DNA of 64,000 bases. It comes from Chamaelirium japonicum. Its lineage: Eukaryota; Streptophyta; Magnoliopsida; Liliales; Melanthiaceae. A program made the translations under genes and the position numbers. Numbering within the stretch: position 1 is the first letter of the stretch; each line of letters begins with the position of its first letter. The DNA lies in the NCBI GenBank assembly GCA_947650365.1, contig OX393551.1, forward strand, positions 4,649,501 through 4,713,500. The letters are read 5' to 3'. Below are positions 20,788 through 32,936 of this stretch, piece by piece. The notes beneath the pieces were generated by a model that saw only the letters and a list, made by a program, of their open reading frames with translations, was not told the origin of the DNA and ran no database searches.

Positions 20788-20855
20788 ACTTGATGTAGGC
20801 GAGAGCTGACCTACACTAGGGTTTCAGGGAGAATTGGGAAAATCTTACTTAAAAT

Positions 20856-20905
20856 GTCCAGAGAAACCAACGGACCATAGTAGAATCCGATGCCGACATC
20901 CATAC
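20856..20905. repeat. 50-bp flank duplication, right copy
   Basis: Partner of 15638-15687, 46 of 50 identical by eye. The words just before it (AATCTTACTTAAAATGTC) recur at ~20936-20953. Confidence 0.8.
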
Positions 20906-21950
20906 CATCGTCTGAACAACATGGAGATTAATAGAATCTTACTTAAAATGTCTCCATTTAAATTCTAGAAATCTTACAGTGGATGGAAGACAAGAAATAA
21001 TCCTTATGGAGATCGATTGAAGAAAAAAAATTATGAGAAGTCATCCTTGGAAAGTTGCCATTATTTTTTTTTTGGTAAACAAACAAATCCTAAAACAGGT
21101 TTTTGCACATCCTTCTTCTTAAAAAAAATCCGGCTCTTGCCATCACATTTGTATCCGACATTTCAGAAACTGCTTAAAACCCTAGTGCACTTTCTGTCAC
21201 CACTTGAAAGAAATCATGAAATGCCATAAATTCTTCCAACTTCCTACAAAACTTTTCCTTATTCACAGATATTCTTCCATCACCTTCCATCTACTTAATA
21301 TATCGTCCTCCTGCAATATATGACATTAATAAAGAAAATAGACATTTTCACATACTTGAAGTAATAGATGAAGAGGATTTTTCTCACTACTAAGGAGGAT
21401 GGAGCAAAAGCTGTACTTGAAAGTCACATTTCAGGACCCGCCCTTCATTCAGTGAGTAGACCTTTCCTCTACTGTTAGGCTTTTACTCGCCTTGTTCTGT
21501 TTGATTTCATACTTCTCAGTTAGGCTCTACTCTAGCAAAGCCTACTATCGTTACATCACCAGATTCTCCAAAAGATTTGAGCATAATCTTTTACAATCAC
21601 AACTACATGTTCCTACAAGGCCAACACTCAAACTCGTCGCCCAATTTCATAACTACTGAGAAAGCTAACAATCCAGGTTGTATGATCCTCGATGGCAAGT
21701 AGACTACTGACGTTCATCAGATCCGACAACATCAGATAGATTCCATGCATAAATGCCAGAGAACAGTGGTAATCAAATTCCATAAACAGTCAATGAAACA
21801 CCTTACTGTTTAGTTATTAAAGTATGATGATGCTTCAGATAAAGAAGAGTATTATCCATCTTTCTTGCTCAAAAGAAAGCATTTTTTTAATTAGAATCAC
21901 CACCAAATTCTGCAAATCATCAAGGAACTACCAGAACCAGAGGCACTGAC
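20906..21950. other. Probable intron 1 of the LysM receptor gene, or gene remnant flank
   Basis: Lies downstream of the exon-1 splice donor on the minus strand. I looked for the short second exon, the transmembrane exon and kinase motifs (GxGxxG, HRD, DFG) and found none. Confidence 0.4.
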
Positions 21951-22581
21951 CTTTCGTCGGGACGAACACAATACCCTTCCCGGCGCTGAAGCTGACTCCG
22001 GGATTATAGCTCTGAAGCAATTCCTCGTCCCCCGAGAACTCAACTGCCGCAGCCACAGACGACAGATTCTCCTGCGGGAGGAGCGGGTAGGTGACGAATA
22101 GGCCGTAGTTCTTGGACACAGAGGGATTGCCGCAGGAGCAGTTCACGGTGACGTTGATGTGCGCACCGTCGGGGATCTGGGTTGGTCGGTAATTGTTGAC
22201 CCTCGTGAGCCAGTCGGCGGTGGTGAGGTTGGCGAAGACGACGGTGGCGATGCGGTCGTAGGTGTCCTCGGGGAGGGTGGTGTAGAGGAAGGTGCGGCCG
22301 AGGAAGTTGGCGTTGATGCAGTCGCAGGGGAAGTTGACGTCGACGCGGGAGCCGACGAGGATGCTGTCCTTGTTCGTGATGGCGGGATTGTAGGGGAGGA
22401 CTTCGTTGTACGTGAGGCCGAAGAGGCCAGTGATGTAGGTGAGGTTGAGGTTGGGGGAGATGTAGTAGGAGGCGAGGGCGAGGTCGCAGCCGGCGCTGCA
22501 CCCGGATTCGGACCGGAGGGGGATCGTGGCAGCGGCGATCAGAAAGGAGAGGAGTAGGGTGGGGCTCTCCGATCCGATCAT
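21951..22581 (-). CDS. CERK1: LysM receptor kinase ectodomain, exon 1 (CERK1/LYK1-like), incomplete
   Basis: 631 nt, 210 codons plus one base, from ATG 22581 to a GTCAGT donor just below 21951. The in-frame upstream extension to 22788 lacks a signal peptide, so the shorter start is preferred. Residues ~1-26 form a signal peptide (hydrophobic LLLSFLIAAATI). Three LysM repeats follow (~40-83, ~103-145, ~160-208), with paired-cysteine motifs PCDC (C86, C88) and NCSC (C148, C150) and cysteines at 28 and 32. Several N-glycosylation sequons are visible. ANLTTADWL, SKNYGLFVTYPL and YNPGVSFSAGKGIVFVP closely match the single-exon ectodomain of CERK1/LYK1/NFR1-type receptors. Those receptors bind chitin oligomers or lipo-chitin signals at the plasma membrane and signal through a cytoplasmic kinase. 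Transmembrane and kinase exons are not found in this window, so the gene is either split by a very long intron or truncated. Confidence 0.82.
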
Positions 22582-23290
22582 CTTTCTTTGGGTGAGAAGA
22601 AACCAAAACCCAACCCTAATTCTAGGGTTTCCCGGTCCCCGGAGCCATTGAGGAAGGGATCGGAGGCCACTGGGGCGGAGCCCTTTGTCTCGCCTGCGAA
22701 CGTTGACAAACGAGCTCCCGTTTTTAAATGCCGCCAAATTGGAATTGGACAAGTAGGGGAGGAGGGTAAGTTGCTGGCCGTTGGACACTACGGTATAAAC
22801 AGTAGTTCCCGCGAAATCAAAAGCCGGGTCAAATTAAGATTAAAAAATAAATAAAAAAAATAGACTTATCCCCTAAACAAAAACGTATGGCAATTAGTAT
22901 AAATATGACCCCCACCCTACAGAATAGTTGGCAAAGCAACTCATGTTTTGGTTTCAACTCCTCCCCTCGATCTACCCAAGAGTGAAGTGGGAATTACCGA
23001 TCGAGTGGCCGGTCAAGCTTCACTCCCAAAGGGATTTGTCTGATCCTCAAGTTGGCCATTGCCCGAAAGGTTTCGAGACACAGCCGATCTCAAAAATAAA
23101 AAATAGTATGACCCTCCAATTTTGTTCATAATTAGATATATCCCTTCAAACCGTCATGTTCCATCAGTCAAACATGTTTGACTGACTATCCTATGTTTTT
23201 AATGGACCGTTTTGCCCCTCACTGTCAACAAACTCAATCTTGAAGAAGATAAAAATTCTCAAATTTGGTATTAAAAAATCGATTCATGGG
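22582..23290. other. 5' UTR and presumed promoter of the LysM receptor gene
   Basis: GC-rich to ~22720, then AT-rich. A CCCTAATTCTAGGGTTTCCC stretch at ~22613-22632 is a telo-box-like sequence common in plant promoters and 5' UTRs. The transcription start was not located. Confidence 0.4.
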
Positions 23291-23664
23291 AAAGAACTTT
23301 ATCTTCTTTCTCAAATTAATCTAGTGTCAAGAACCCATGGACAAGGGATCTTGACGAAGAAGATAAAACACATTCGTGAGGAAGAACTCATTCATAAGAA
23401 AGAAGATGAAACAAACTTGCGATGAAGAACTCATTCGAGAGGAAGAATTAAATGAGCCTATTTGGAAAGAAGAGTGAGGAAGAAACTAAAACCCATTCGG
23501 GGGAAAGTATCTCATTCACAGGAAGAAGTAACACATTCGTGCGAAATGAACCCGTTTTGGAGGATGAGATGAAACCTATTCGTGGGGTAAAAAAATGAAA
23601 CTCATTCGAGATGAAGGAACTCATTCGTGAGTAAAAAATGAAACCAATTCGTGATGAAGAAACC
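23291..23664. repeat. Imperfect tandem repeat with CATTCG(T/A)GAGGAAGAA-type units
   Basis: About ten degenerate ~28-35 bp units containing CTCATTCGTGAGGAAG and AAACCCATTC-like words. The Cassandra element at 23665 is inserted at its right end. Confidence 0.6.
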
Positions 23665-24303
23665 TGTGACAACCAAGATCCAATAGCCAAAGGCCAAGAG
23701 CCAAGACTCCCGAGACGGAAAAGGCCGAGATGGATGAGGTAAGGTGAGGCGTGGTGATGTGAGGTGAGGTGTACAAGACCACGAATTAGTCCCATATTGC
23801 TTGGAGAGAAAGAGATTATAAGCTATAAATATAATTTCACATCCCAAACATATATGACGCGTTTTAAAATCGTGAGCCACTACATATCCATATGAACTCC
23901 GTAGTTAAGTGTACTTGGGCGAGGGAAATATTAAAATGGGTGACCTCCTAGAAAATCCTCATGCAAGCACGAGCAAAGTGAACAATATCATATATGTGTG
24001 GAACGGGATGTAACTAAATGGTATCAGAACTGGCTCTCCTCATAATAGGAGGGGTCTAATCTCACACAAGGGCGTGTAGCACTTAAGATGGGTGGATTGT
24101 GACGACCAAGATCCAAGAGCCAATAACCAAGACTCCTGAGGCGGGAAAAGCCAAAATGGATAAGATGAGGTGAGGTGAGGTGTCTAAGACCACGAATTAG
24201 TCACATATCGTTTGAAAAGAAGGATATTCTAGGCTATAAATATAATTTCACATCCTAAATAGATATGACATGTTTTAAAATCGCGAGCCGCTGCGGATTC
24301 CAT
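23665..24303 (+). mobile_element. Cassandra-type TRIM, plus strand, right LTR cut short
   Basis: LTR 23665-24015 begins TGTGACAACCAAGATCC. A tRNA-Met primer site (TGGTATCAGAAC) is at 24019-24030 and an ~82-bp interior runs to 24097. A second LTR from 24098 stops at ~24303 inside its 5S-like part, where the sequence switches to the opposite orientation. Terminal repeat, interior length and 5S segment match the Cassandra family of plant miniature retrotransposons, which encode no protein. Confidence 0.88.
23881..23965 (+). other. 5S-rRNA-like segment in Cassandra LTR
   Basis: Resembles the 3' two-thirds of plant 5S rRNA: GAACTCCGTAGTTAAGTGT (box A region), ATGGGTGACCTCCTAG (intermediate element) and a degenerate box C (AAAATCCTCATG). 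Not a functional 5S gene. In the family these are thought to act as internal pol III promoter elements. Confidence 0.8.
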
Positions 24304-25088
24304 AACATCTCGCCCGCACGAACATGATATTATCCACTTTGCTCATGTTTGCACGAGGACTTTCCACGAAGACATTCATCATAGTATTTCTCTCGCCTGA
24401 GCACACTTAACTATAGAGATCTTATGGGATCTGCAACGGCTTACGTTTTTAAAACGCATCATATCCTTTTGGGATATAATATTATATTTATATCCTAAAA
24501 TCTCTTTCTCTCCAGAATGTAGGACTAATTTGTGGCATTGCATACCTCATCATAGATCACCTCACCTCATCCATCTTGGCTTTCCTCGCCTCTCGAGTCT
24601 TGGCTATCGGCTATTAGGTTTTGGTTGTCGCAATCCACCCCCCTTAGGGCCACACGTCCTCATGACTCTCCTATCGCAAGGAGATCCGACTTTAATATCA
24701 TTTTGTAACATCCTGCCCCACACTAATATGATATTGTTCACTTTATCCATCCTTGCACATGGTCGGGACTTCCTAGGATGTCACTCATCTTAGTATTTCC
24801 CTCGCCCGAGCACGCTTAATCATGAAATTCTTACAGGATACACAGTGACTCACGGTTTTAAAACACGTCATATCTATTTGGGATGAAAAATTATATTTAT
24901 AGCCTATAATATACTTATCTTCAAGTGATGCATGACTAATTCATGGCCTTTGACACCTCACCTCATCCATATTGGCTTTTCCCACCTCAGGTGTCTTGGC
25001 TCGTGGTTCTTTGGCTATTGGTCTTGGATCTTGATCATCAAAATCCATCCCTTAAAGGCCACATATTCTCGTGCTTGCACGAGGACTT
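24302..25088 (-). mobile_element. Cassandra-type array, minus strand: LTR-interior-LTR-interior-partial LTR
   Basis: Read on the plus strand: a reverse LTR at 24302-24632, a ~71-bp interior with the reversed primer site near 24691-24703, a second LTR at 24704-25042, part of another interior, and the start of a third LTR cut at 25088 by the copia element. The third LTR resumes at 34889 and runs to ~35085. Sharing of LTRs between successive interiors is the structure produced by unequal LTR recombination. Confidence 0.82.
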
Positions 25089-27027
25089 TATTGGAATTAA
25101 ATCATACTATCAGAGTCGCAGCGAAAGCAAAAAATAGATCTGAAGATCTCATAGTGTATGCTTCATTATAATTAATTCTACAAAATAATCTACATGCAAA
25201 TCTATGATCTTAGCATATGTGCGGACACCCTAGAGACATACTACGATCTACGGAAGACATGCATGTATCTAGTTAGGTGTTTAAAATCATCATACCTTGT
25301 GGATATATGATCCGAAGAGAACGGAATGATGATGAACCGCACGTGAATCGCAAGGGAAGCTGTCGAATGGCACCTTGTTCTTTGCGAAGAGAGGAATCCT
25401 CGAAATCCTATCTATGAGTGCAAGACTACGAGCCGACGGAGGAATTCGTTGCGAAGACAACGGCGAGCCGCGAGATATCCTCCTTCTCTTTCTTTCTTCT
25501 TCCTTCTCCTTCCTTCCTCCTTCTTCTTCCTTCTTTTTCCTCTTTCTTCCTTGGTCGAAACCACAAAGAGGGAGAGGAGAGAGGGGGGTTCGGGTTTTAG
25601 GAGAGGGAGGAATATAGGGTCGGCCCCTCTTTCTCTAATCCTCATATAAGGCCGATCCCCAAGTGCTTTACGCAAGCTAGGGCCGGCCCCAAGGGATAGG
25701 GATGAGGGGGGGTTGATTTTAGAGTTTCTCCATGTCTATCGTGAAGCCTGGACGAAAACGCCCTTCACAAAAAGTGAAACACTGTAAGAGAGATTGAGTG
25801 AGGTGTGCTACTCGGAATCGAGTTCCGTCAGCGCCTATTAGCTCCTAGAATTATTCTGCTCATTTTAAGATCCATATTCAATATGTTCTGAGCCATATTC
25901 AGTATTTACCAAAATACCCCTACGGCTCCTAATACATGTGGATTAGGTTTTTAGGCTTTGGGCTTACGCTACTTCGCATCCAACGTATCCAACCAGGCTG
26001 GGGAACAATTCCTATACGCAACAACAGGGTGGAACCTTCAGGGTTCATGATCTCTTACTCCAACTGGATCCTTGATTAACTGTTCCAGTGACACACCGAA
26101 AGTTATGTTAATCAGCCCTAATCCGGTTAACCCGCGTAGCCACCCAGAGTGCAACGCGAGTTGAACTCTAGTGATCCTAAACTTATGTTACTCCCTCGTA
26201 ACCCTATTCTCTACTATACTCTGATAATCCTTAGTCCCTCCTATTACTGGTGCCATGATACGACTCGGGTGGTGGGGAGCACCGTCAGATCCCGATCGAT
26301 CATCTGACGAGGATTTGATGAATTGTCATCTATAACACCATACACCTTCCGGTGCTATGCCTAGCATCCGGAACGTCGTCAGTCATACTGACAACCACCA
26401 AGCCTGGGTTAATTGTGTGGACATATTGACTCATCAAAATGCACCCATCCAATACTAGACGTCGGATAACCTATAGGGATTGCATGTCACTCAAGCGCCA
26501 GCCGGGTAACCCAACATACCGTGGTATTGGACTATGAAAGATCCGCACATGTTGGCACATCAAAGCACCACATAACTGGTTGGCCCAGTATACATGGTCC
26601 CTCAAGGTTAATGACATATTATCTATAGTAGTAAGACAGTTTATGCACCAGTGTCTGAATCACTAAACTGTGCACCGTCTTGGTTCTTGTTTAATACGAT
26701 CATCGTGCTTGGTCAGGTGAATGGCAATCCCATGTTCCCATTATGGAGACTTCACCATATCCTCTACCTATAAACAGTTTATTCTCGGTGAAGCGACCGG
26801 CATCACCAAAGCTGTGAACGGGTTCTAGGTCTACACAGAACTGGTCCACTGGGTCTCCCAAGCATGGATCCACCATGCGCCTCAGTGGCCTACTGTGTTC
26901 CCTAGGGTCCTTTATTATATGTGTATTAACATATACCAAAGTAGTATTCTAATTAAAGCAATAACCAAAGTCATCTTTATTAATGTTAATAAAGAAAATC
27001 CACTCTCAGGACACATGAGCTACAATA
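25089..27027 (-). repeat. Left LTR of copia A (3' LTR in element orientation)
   Basis: 1939 bp, aligning throughout with 32937-34888. Shared landmarks include GCGGACACCCTAGAG near the outer end and GGACACA(T/C)GAGCTACAA at the end. Confidence 0.93.
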
Positions 27028-27041
27028 ATCTCCCACTTAGC

Positions 27042-30000
27042 CTAGTGGGAAATAACAGTCTTAACTCCCATGGCATCCATGTGCTTTTCAAAATCCTTGG
27101 TCGGTAACGCCTTTATGAAAGGGTCCGCCATGTTATCTGCAGACGCCACTTGAGTCACTGCAACCTCCCTTCGCTTCTGCAAGTCCCGGATAATGTAATA
27201 TTTCCGCTCGATATGCTTACTCTTCTGTTGATATCTTGGCTCCTTGGATTGTGCTACTGCTCCACAATTGTCATAATAAAGTACGGTAGGATCTTGAGCT
27301 CCCGGTAGAAACTTCTTGAGTCACACCGCCTCCTTAGCTGCTTCACACGCTGCAATGTACTCAGTCTCTGTCATCAAATCTGCGATGCATCCTTACTTCA
27401 CGCTCCTCCAACTGACAGCTCCTCCTCTCAATGAAAACACAAACCCTGACGTCGATCTCCTGGATTCTGGATCTGCTGCAAAGTCAGAATCCGTATATCC
27501 AATCGGCATCAGTTCCTGTGAAGAGTAAACTAACTCATAATCTCTCAACCTACGGAGATACTTGAGTATACTTTTTATAACAGTTCAGTGCCCTGGACCC
27601 GGATTTGACTGATACCTACCCATCATGCCTACTGCATAGCATATATCTGGTCTCATGCACTGCATAGCATACATCAGACTCCCTACAGCCGAAGCATAAG
27701 GTATCTTTTGTATCTCTACCCTCTCCTCAGAAATCTTAGGACCCTGATCCTTGAACAATTTCATTCCATGTCTTAATGAAACCAGTCCCTTCTTGGAGTT
27801 GTGCATACTGAATCTGACCAAGATAGTATCTATATAGGCTAACTGTGATAGCGAGAGAGTCTTGTTCTGGCAATCTCGAGTTACCTTGATCCCCAGAACA
27901 TAACTCGCTTCACCCAAGTCTTTCATGTCAAATTAATAGGATAACCACTCCTTCACTGTAGACAACGATCCAACATCGTTTTCAATGAGCAGGATATCAT
28001 CTATGTAAAGTACTAGAAAAACTATTGCAATCTTATCGCTCCTCTTATAAACACATGGTTCATCCATGTTCTGTTCAAATCCATAAAACTGGATAGCCTG
28101 ATTAAAATGCATGTTCTAACTTCTGGATACTTACTTCAGTTCATAAATGGACCTTTGCAACTTGCACACCAGACTTTCCTGACCTTTTGCGACAAAGCCT
28201 GGAAGCTGAGACATATAGATGTCTTCTTCCAAATCCCCATTGAGGAATGCAGTCTTGACGTCCATTTGCTAGATCTCCTAATCATAATGGGCTGCAATGG
28301 ACAAGAGGATCCGGATAGACTTAAGCATAGCCACTGGCAAAAAAGTTTCATCATAGTCGATCCCTTCTCGCTGGGTATAACCCTTAGCAACAAGTCTAGC
28401 TTTGTAAGTCTCAACGGTACCATCCGGACCTCTTTTTCTTCTGTACACCCACTAACACCCAAACGGTTTAATGTTGTGAGGCGGTGTTACAAGTGTCCAG
28501 ACCGAGTTTTGGGACACCGATGTCAGTTCTGCCTCCATGGCTTTCTGGCAAACTGCATGGTCAGAGGATATCATCGCTTCGTTATAGTTCAGAGGATCAT
28601 CCTCTTGAAACTCTAGATCTACCAAGAAGGCTTCTCTAATGTATCTATTAGGGGCTCTTGTGGTCCTCCCACTACGACGAGCCTGTGATGGTTCTGTAGG
28701 AGTCGATTCTATAGTATCGTTTATCTTAGTGGTATCAGCTTCCACTATGTTTTTTGTCTGCGTACTCCCACCAGTACCAAATAATTCTTCAAGAACTACT
28801 TTACTGGTAGGCTTATGGTCTATTAAATAATCCTGCTCCAGGAATATGGCGTTCGTCGAGACGACGACCTTTCTATCCTCAGGATCATAAAATAAACCAC
28901 CCTTTGTCCCTTTTTGATACCCAACGAATACACATACCTTAGTCTTTGACTCCATCTTATCTCGCATGTCCTTTCGCACATGTGCTGGACAACCCCAAAT
29001 CCTAAAGTGCTGCAGGCTTGGTTTTCGCTTCAACCACAGCTCCTAAGGAGTTAGAGGTACTGACTTTGATAGAACAAAGTTCAAGGTATATGCTGTCGTC
29101 TCTAGGGCATATCCCTAAAAACTAGGTGGCAATGTTGCATAACTCATCATAATCCGAACCATGTCTAACGAAGTTCAATTTCTCCTCTCAGATACACCGT
29201 TTTGTTATGATGTCACTGGTGCAGTCAACTGGGATACGATCCTATACTCACGCAGGTATCCAATAAATTTATCCGATAGGTATTTGCCTCCTCGATCCGA
29301 TCAAAGAGACTTGATACTCTTACCCGTCTGCTTTTATGCTTCAGCTTTGAACTCCTTAAACTTATCAAAAGATTCAGACTCCCACCGCATTAGGTGTATA
29401 TATCCAAACCTTGAGTGATTATCTGTGAAGGTGATGAAATACTCGAAGCCTCCTATAACAGGGACGTTTATAGGCCCATATACATCAGTGTGTACCAACT
29501 CCAATACCTCCTGAGATCTGCTACCTTTGGCTCAGAAAGTTCTTTTAGTCATCTTGCCTTCCAAGCAAGACTCACACGTTGGTAGGCTTTCTGAAACATC
29601 TGGACTTAAAAATCCTACCTTAACCAATCTGTGAATCATGTCTGAGGCTATGTGTCTAAGCCTTAGATGCCAAAGGAGTGTTGGATTATCTGAGGGATTT
29701 TTCTTTTTAGATGAATTAACCATACATGTTTCAGTTATGCTATCCTGCTTATGATTAGAGTTAATTACATAGAGACCATTCTGTGTCTTTTCCTTACAAA
29801 CAAAGGAACCATTCAATATAATTAACACACCATAAGTATCAAATAAAACTAAAAAACCTTTATTATTCAATAAGGAAATAGAAATTAAGTTTCGTCTCAA
29901 TGACGGTACATAAAGTATGTCTCTAAGTAATAAACTTCTTCCATCAAGAAACTGCAAGATGACATCTCCAACTGCTTCAGCCTCTGCCACGGCCTCAGTT

Positions 30001-30978
30001 CTCATGCTCAGGATAATCTCCCCATCACCCAGTTTTCTTGTCTCCTTGAACCCATGTAAATTATTACAAGCATGGTTAGTGAAACCAGAATCCACAATCC
30101 ATGAGACTGGAGAACAACTGGATCCTACAAGGGATTCCACTATATGGATTTGAGATATACCTGTCTCAGCCTTCTTGGGAGTCATGCGGCAGTCACCCTT
30201 CCAGTGCCCCTTCTTGCCGCATCGGAAACATTTTCCTTTGGACTTCGCCGGACCATCTTGCTTACAAACCTGCAACTGAACTTGGCCCATCTTCACGGGC
30301 TTCTTAGACTTTTTTTCTGAAACTTGTCTTTGGCTTTCAGAGAAGACTTCCGCTCTACGTTCAGGGATTGGGCTCCTGCCTTCATCCTGTCCTCTATCGC
30401 TTGGAGCACCGCTAGGAGCTCTGTGTTAGTCATCTCCAACCGGTTAAGGCTATAAAGTTGGTAACGAAGCCCTCAAACGTTCCTGACAGAGACGCAAGGA
30501 AAATGTCAGTCTGGATCTCTGCATCCAAGATGACATCGAAGGAACCAAGTTCATTCACATAGCCAAACAATTTCAGTATATGATCCTGAACTAAAGTCCC
30601 CTCTGCCATCTTCGTGGACACCAATTTCTTAATGGTCAGGTAACAAGTTATCCGACTACGACCCTCGAATATTTCCTTTAAATAGAGCATCATGTCTTAA
30701 GCGAAGGCCATGTCTTCGACTTGCTTCTGGAGGACGGTCTGCAAGGATGCCATTATATAGCACTTGCACATCTCATCAGCATCTAGCCAGTCTTTCCATT
30801 CCTTTAACTGGGCCTCAGTAGCACTTGGTCCCGGCATAGCCGGTTGAGGGGTACTTAGGGCAATTGAGTGTTTGCCAACCCTTAGGACGAGCATTAGGTT
30901 ACGCTTTCAGTCCTTGTAGTTTGGTCCCATAAGTTTGTTATTATTAATGATGAAGGCAAAGGGGTCGAGCTTAGTCAT
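27042..30978 (-). pseudogene. Copia A gag-pol, multiple frameshifts and stops
   Basis: Runs from the ATG equivalent at 30978 to a TAG at 27042-27044; the length is not a multiple of three. Identified blocks: gag at ~30978-30310; CCHC knuckle CFRCGKKGHWKGDC at ~30235; protease WIVDSGFTNH near 30110, with Phe after the catalytic DSG; GAG-pre-integrase at ~29700-29550; integrase with a gap at ~29500-29040; and RT, which retains the YIDDIL catalytic motif near 28000. RNase H at ~27580-27100 is fragmentary. In the family the polyprotein is cleaved by its own protease and the enzymes copy and insert the element. Compared with copia B it has lost more coding capacity, despite keeping the RT aspartates. 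Confidence 0.88.
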
Positions 30979-32921
30979 AATTTCTGTAAACAATGGTTTA
31001 AAGCAAAAATTACGATCTACTACAATCGATTTTATGAAATTTAAAAATAGATAATGTTTACTCTAGTCGCTATGCCTTCACCACCTCAAGTGGAGACATC
31101 CAGGAATCTAAATTCCCTGGGCTCGAGTACTAAGATTGTCGCCCTTGAATTGGAGACAGCATATCGGTGAGAGCATGCAATAGCTTCTGCCAACAGGGTG
31201 TTTACGACTCAGTCTTCATCAGAATTACCTATGGCAAACTGAAAGACCTCACAGTCTTCTTTTGGCTAGCTTCATGTGACCCGCCATGCGCAGCAACGAC
31301 GACTTCATACAAGCTTTCAGATGCTTTCCATAAATCTAGGTAGTGTCGGTATGGGGGTTCATATGCTCCCGCGGTGTAAGAAAAAAATCATCACCCACTG
31401 CCACCGGCATCCTCCATGTCCCGAAGGAAACCACTAGGCGAACCAGGATGGAAGGAAACACAGCTCTCACCCGGTGGGAATATCGAACTGCGTACCTCCC
31501 ACCCAGACCCTTAGCCAGTTGATTGTGGAGGCCAGGGGCTCCCCTTTAGAGGGAACCTCTTACACATCCCTTCTTTATGAGGTTTTATGCATATCTAAAA
31601 AGGTCACGACCTCCTAGACCTAGACCATGGTCTACCGTGCTCCCACTAGGATTACAAACTTTTTCGCAAAGCATTAGTATCCTTGGAAAATATCATAGTC
31701 CCTACCTTGAATACTCAGCTTTCATCTTTCTTGCAAGGATCATATTACATAGATTCCAAGGAACCCGATACTTCCCTAGTTTGCCAATAACCCTAAGATC
31801 TGGAGCCCAGCCTAAGGTCAATGTGGAAATGACTTCCACTAGAATGATGACTCATTCACAATTTGATGCCTGATGTCATAGTAGACCTTATCTCATTATA
31901 GGTTTCGATACTAGCCAAATAGGGACATCCGACAATATCCGTCGGACCTCAACCTATTAGTGGCATAACCAAATCATGATGAGTTCACACTACCATCAAA
32001 CGTCAACTAGAAACGGGTATCACCTAGTGGAATCATAACCTAACTTGGTCGCTAGGACCATGTGGGGAAAGGGCTTCCCACTAGGTTATCATACTTCTTA
32101 TGGGGACATTAGTTATCTCTAAACAAATCTAACACTGCATCTATCTCGGCGCACAGTACTTGGCTACCTGAACTACCACGAGAGCGGTTACCACCTTTCC
32201 TTTTAGTTAGCCACCGGATTCGCACGTGTTAGAACCATATAGAGACACTGATGAATCCATAAGCTAAGTACTAACCCTAAGCCTAATCTACAGACTAACT
32301 CACAAGCAAGATAGATAATTAAATTATCATCGGGGTTCTCTAAACACTATGTAAAGAGAATAACAAAAAAAACATCCAAACTGAATCATGTCCAGGGGTC
32401 GACCCCTGAACCTGAATAGCACAGCCAAGATATCTTGTTCTTCTATTCTGCACGATCTCCGACAATGATCCCAATCATCGCCAATGTGCATACTTTCACT
32501 GGGTCTTTGCATTCCATGGTACCGCTTGCCCGAATCGTGGATGTAGCATCATCTCCTTCTTCCTGTGACCGAAAAACTAACACGCTCCGAGTAAGTACTC
32601 GTTCGTGTACAATTTCGCTAGAAAGAAAAGAAACAATTCTAGAAAACATGGCCAGGGAACCGAGGGTGGTCAACCTCCACCCTCGCCCATCTAGAGCCTT
32701 AAAATCCACAAACAAAATAATAATCAATGCAAAAATTAAATCCGGGGTCCGACCCCCGGAGGCATGCAATCACATATTATTATTCAGCGCGGCACCTGCA
32801 AAGAGACGATACATAGCATAATCCATATGCATGATCTACACCGAACCCCGATAAAAACATATGTCATCATATATTCACATGATGTTTTCACGAATTCATG
32901 CATGAAACACACACCGAAGCA
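30979..32921 (-). other. Long untranslated leader of copia A
   Basis: About 1.94 kb between primer site and gag, aligning along its length with 46350-48288 of copia B. No conserved ORF is apparent. Confidence 0.7.
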
Positions 32922-32936
32922 TGCTCTGATACCAAT
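32922..32936 (-). other. Primer-binding site (tRNA-iMet) of copia A
   Basis: Minus strand ATTGGTATCAGAGCA, directly against the LTR edge. Confidence 0.92.

Larger units (their letters stand above)
15688..20845 (-). mobile_element. Non-autonomous LTR retrotransposon, copy 2 (minus strand), interrupted and truncated
   Basis: Same family as 3522-7111. The left LTR is 15688-16963, the internal part 16964-20790 and the primer site 20774-20787. Only ~55 bp of the right LTR survive (20791-20845). The interior is interrupted by a solo LTR (16986-19420) and a hAT-like MITE (20043-20450). Without these the internal region is again ~1 kb, and the proline-rich ORF is recognisable on the minus strand. 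With its transcription-initiating LTR truncated, this copy should not be expressed from its own promoter. Confidence 0.88.

Noticed and set aside
22159-22557. 132-codon plus-strand ORF opposite the LysM exon
   Set aside because: Shadow frame of the LysM coding exon; valine/glycine/aspartate repeats reflect complementary codon bias.
23881-23965. Possible functional 5S rRNA gene
   Set aside because: Only a degenerate part of 5S is present, embedded in LTRs of a Cassandra element, repeated with the LTR boundaries.
23665-25088. SINE or tRNA-derived element
   Set aside because: Direct terminal repeats, primer site and LTR-type ends with a 5S-like region fit Cassandra TRIMs better; no A/B-box tRNA head or poly-A tail.
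25375-25675. Ser/Phe-rich and Lys/Arg-rich ORFs in the copia LTRs (also at 33152-33493, 40578-40940 and 48457-48911)
   Set aside because: They come from a CTTC/GAAG-rich LTR stretch that recurs in all four LTRs; frames are not conserved.
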